This document shows positions 62,257-64,000 of a DNA stretch of 64,000 nucleotides, one piece after another. The DNA comes from Niastella caeni (GTDB lineage: Bacteria; Bacteroidota; Bacteroidia; Chitinophagales; Chitinophagaceae): positions 372,001 through 436,000 of the forward strand of contig NZ_STFF01000006.1 of assembly GCF_004834005.1 (NCBI RefSeq), read 5' to 3'. A model generated the notes under the pieces. That model did no database searches and was not told the DNA's origin. It saw nothing but the letters and a program-made list of their open reading frames with translations. Within the stretch, counting starts at the first letter, position 1. The number at the start of each line of letters is the position of its first letter. A program made the translations under genes and the position numbers.

Positions 62257-63078
62257 ATGCAACCACCAGTCGCCCATATTACAATTAAAAAGATCAATGC
62301 CGGGGAACAAACGGAAGTAGAAGACGAACTGGCCGTGGAAGAACCGCTTGAAATACAGCTGGCCTGGCAGGAAGCTGCCGGATATGTACAAAAAAACATT
62401 TCCGTTACCATGCGCACACCAGGGCAGGATGCCGAGCTGGCCGCCGGCTTTTTATTTACCGAAGGCATTCTTCAACATATTGACCAAATACAACATATTC
62501 ACCCGCAGCAAAACGGGGTACTGGTTACATTGGCGGCAGGGGTTACGCCGCAATTACAACAGGCTGAAAGGAATTTTTATACCACTTCCAGTTGCGGCGT
62601 TTGTGGTAAAACAGGGATCAACGCCATAAAAACGGTGCCGGTATATGCCCCACAAGCCGATGCTTTGGTGCTACCCGCCAATACTTTTTATGGACTTCAA
62701 CAAACCATTCAAAAAAAGCAGGTAGTATTTGAAAGCACCGGCGGTTTACACGCAGCCGCGCTATTTGATGTTGAGGGCAATTGCATCTTGCTGCGCGAAG
62801 ATGTTGGCCGGCATAATGCCGTAGACAAAGTGATCGGCGCCGCCTTGCTGAACCGGCAATTACCTTTGCACCAGCATATTTTATTACTGAGCGGACGGGC
62901 AGGTTTTGAGCTGATCCAAAAAGGGGTTATGGCCGGTATTCGTGTTATAGCAGCAGTTGGTGCGCCTTCCAGCCTGGCCGTGCAACTGGCTACCGAACAT
63001 AATATTACCCTGATCGGCTTTTTACGGAAGAACAGATTTAATGTGTATAGTGGGGCGCAGCGGGTGAAAGTGAGTTAA
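62257..63078 (+). CDS. fdhD: Formate dehydrogenase accessory sulfurtransferase
   Basis: A 273-residue FdhD-family protein that carries sulfur from a cysteine desulfurase to the molybdenum cofactor of formate dehydrogenase-type enzymes. The redox-active CXXC is present as Cys113 and Cys116 in TSSCGVCGKTG. Other family marks are TMRTPGQDAELAAGFLFTEG, HNAVDKVIGAALLN and LLSGRAGFELIQKGVMAGI. It lies 163 bases before a molybdoenzyme gene on the same strand, its likely client. Cytoplasmic. An octad array lies between the two genes. Confidence 0.95.
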   Translation: MQPPVAHITIKKINAGEQTEVEDELAVEEPLEIQLAWQEAAGYVQKNISVTMRTPGQDAELAAGFLFTEGILQHIDQIQHIHPQQNGVLVTLAAGVTPQLQQAERNFYTTSSCGVCGKTGINAIKTVPVYAPQADALVLPANTFYGLQQTIQKKQVVFESTGGLHAAALFDVEGNCILLREDVGRHNAVDKVIGAALLNRQLPLHQHILLLSGRAGFELIQKGVMAGIRVIAAVGAPSSLAVQLATEHNITLIGFLRKNRFNVYSGAQRVKVS

Positions 63079-63111
63079 TGGATGAATTGGATCGTTGTTG
63101 GTAAAATATCA

Positions 63112-63186
63112 ATTTCTGATTTTGAGAATTAGAGATTTTGTGATTTCCCCTGGATTGGGCTTTCTGATTAATCTCAAAATCCCGAA
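63112..63186. repeat. Octad array between fdhD and the molybdoenzyme gene
   Basis: Words of ATTTCTG / ATTTTGAG type in phase from 63112 to 63150, with complementary ATCTCAAA and ATCCCGAA at 63171-63186. The vocabulary is the same as in the array at 58986-59056, 4 kb away. Confidence 0.6.
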
Positions 63187-63241
63187 TAGACCTATGGAAC
63201 ACTAAGGCCTGTTATTAAAAACACAACTTCATTAACATTCC

Positions 63242-64000
63242 ATGAGCGACAATCAACATACCTCCGGTGCAGAAAATCCTGAACATATTACAGGATTAAA
63301 ACTGGGACCTGTTAAACAATCTGCCGCCGGTTTACCGGCTATTATTGAAACGGTTAAACAGGTAGTGGGTGAAGCAGGCATAACCCGCGGCTGGAAAGCC
63401 CTGGCAGCCATGAACAAAAAAGGCGGGTTCGATTGTCCCAGTTGCGCCTGGCCCGACCCCGATGATGACCGTTCTGCCATGGGTGAATATTGTGAAAACG
63501 GCGCCAAGGCCATTGCCGAAGAAGCCACCCTCAAAAAATTAACGCCCGAATTCTTTGCCCAACACAGCGTTCAGGATTTAGCTACCCTAAGCGACTTTGA
63601 AATAGGTCGCAAAGGCCGAATTGCCCAACCGATGTACCTGCCGCAGGGCGGCACGCATTATCAGCCCATTTCATGGGACGAGGCATTCAACAAAATAGGT
63701 AAAGCATTAAACAACCTGGCTTCGCCCGATGAAGCCATCTTTTATACTTCGGGCCGAACCAGTAATGAAGCGGCTTTTCTCTACCAACTTTTTGTACGGG
63801 AATACGGCACCAACAACCTGCCCGATTGCAGCAATATGTGCCACGAAAGCAGCGGCGTGGCCCTGGGCGAATCACTTGGCATTGGCAAAGGCTCGGTAAA
63901 GCTGGAAGATTTTTATGAGGCGGAAGTGATCATCATTCTCGGGCAAAACCCGGGCACCAATCACCCCCGCATGCTCAGCGCTTTACAAAAAGCCAAAGAA
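63242..64000 (+). CDS. FdhF/YdeP-family molybdopterin oxidoreductase (N-terminal part)
   Basis: 253 codons from the ATG at 63242, open at the window end. The N-terminus GWKALAAMNKKGGFDCPSCA, then WPDPDDDRSAMGEYCENGA, is typical of the FdhF/YdeP branch of molybdopterin oxidoreductases, as are GTHYQPISWDEAFNKIGKAL and IFYTSGRTSNEAAFLYQLF. The Cys in DCSNMCHESSG is followed by the cofactor-binding domain. No twin-Arg signal is seen, so it is cytoplasmic. Members are annotated as formate dehydrogenase alpha-like, but their physiological substrate is often unknown. The fdhD gene directly upstream supports dependence on a sulfurated cofactor. The C-terminal two thirds lie outside the window. Confidence 0.88.
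   Translation, partial: MSDNQHTSGAENPEHITGLKLGPVKQSAAGLPAIIETVKQVVGEAGITRGWKALAAMNKKGGFDCPSCAWPDPDDDRSAMGEYCENGAKAIAEEATLKKLTPEFFAQHSVQDLATLSDFEIGRKGRIAQPMYLPQGGTHYQPISWDEAFNKIGKALNNLASPDEAIFYTSGRTSNEAAFLYQLFVREYGTNNLPDCSNMCHESSGVALGESLGIGKGSVKLEDFYEAEVIIILGQNPGTNHPRMLSALQKAKE

Noticed and set aside
1..64000. tRNA, rRNA or insertion sequences
   Set aside because: No cloverleaf, no ribosomal core sequence and no transposase reading frame was seen in any gap or gene.

Overview
The window looks like a piece of a Bacteroidota chromosome, most likely from a glycan-degrading soil or rhizosphere member of the Chitinophagaceae (family level is inference). The grounds are three SusC/SusD pairs, many lipoproteins with a Cys-Lys-Lys start, a type IX secretion C-terminal domain, promoter boxes of the TAnnTTTG type and almost no Shine-Dalgarno sites.

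Layout. 1-4860: two NarL/LuxR-type response regulators (the second with a broken receiver site), a membrane-anchored transglutaminase-like protein, a small acidic protein and a secreted sorting-domain protein. 4857-7694: a TonB-receptor-like outer-membrane barrel. 7884-22367 (minus): a polysaccharide utilization locus with SusC, SusD, a GH106-type alpha-L-rhamnosidase, an NTF2-like secreted protein, a GH65-like enzyme and a large DUF4450-like six-hairpin glycosidase. 23012-38435 (plus): a second locus of two SusC/SusD pairs and three FAS1 (fasciclin) lipoproteins, with no enzyme. 38700-46907 (minus): pectin and side-chain enzymes GH92, GH28, KduD, KduI and GH51. 47131-53887 (minus): a glycerol operon read glpD, metallophosphoesterase, glpK, glpF, glycerophosphodiesterase, ending at a clear terminator, with the DeoR-type regulator glpR divergent at 54437. 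55241-55420: a decayed AraC helix-turn-helix fragment. 55624-58986: a GT4 glycosyltransferase and a glycogen-debranching-type enzyme. 59118-61883 (minus): a second GH51 arabinofuranosidase with a lipoprotein aldose 1-epimerase. 62257-64000: fdhD and the start of an FdhF/YdeP-type molybdoenzyme, cut by the window end.

The genes fit one picture: capture of pectin-type polysaccharides at the surface (SusC/SusD), trimming of rhamnose, arabinose, galacturonate and mannose residues in the periplasm, entry of uronates through KduI/KduD, plus scavenging of glycerol and glycerophosphodiesters.

The most unusual signal is not a gene. Many intergenic gaps hold arrays of diverged 7- or 8-base words that stay in exact phase. 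They often come as two arms whose words are reverse complements, so that the transcript could fold into a long imperfect hairpin. The words differ from gap to gap, though a small vocabulary recurs, and in about nine cases the stop codon of the neighbouring gene is itself part of a repeat unit. I counted about eighteen loci between 11604 and 63186, one of which has become the 5' end of a coding sequence. I cannot assign them to a repeat family I know by name.
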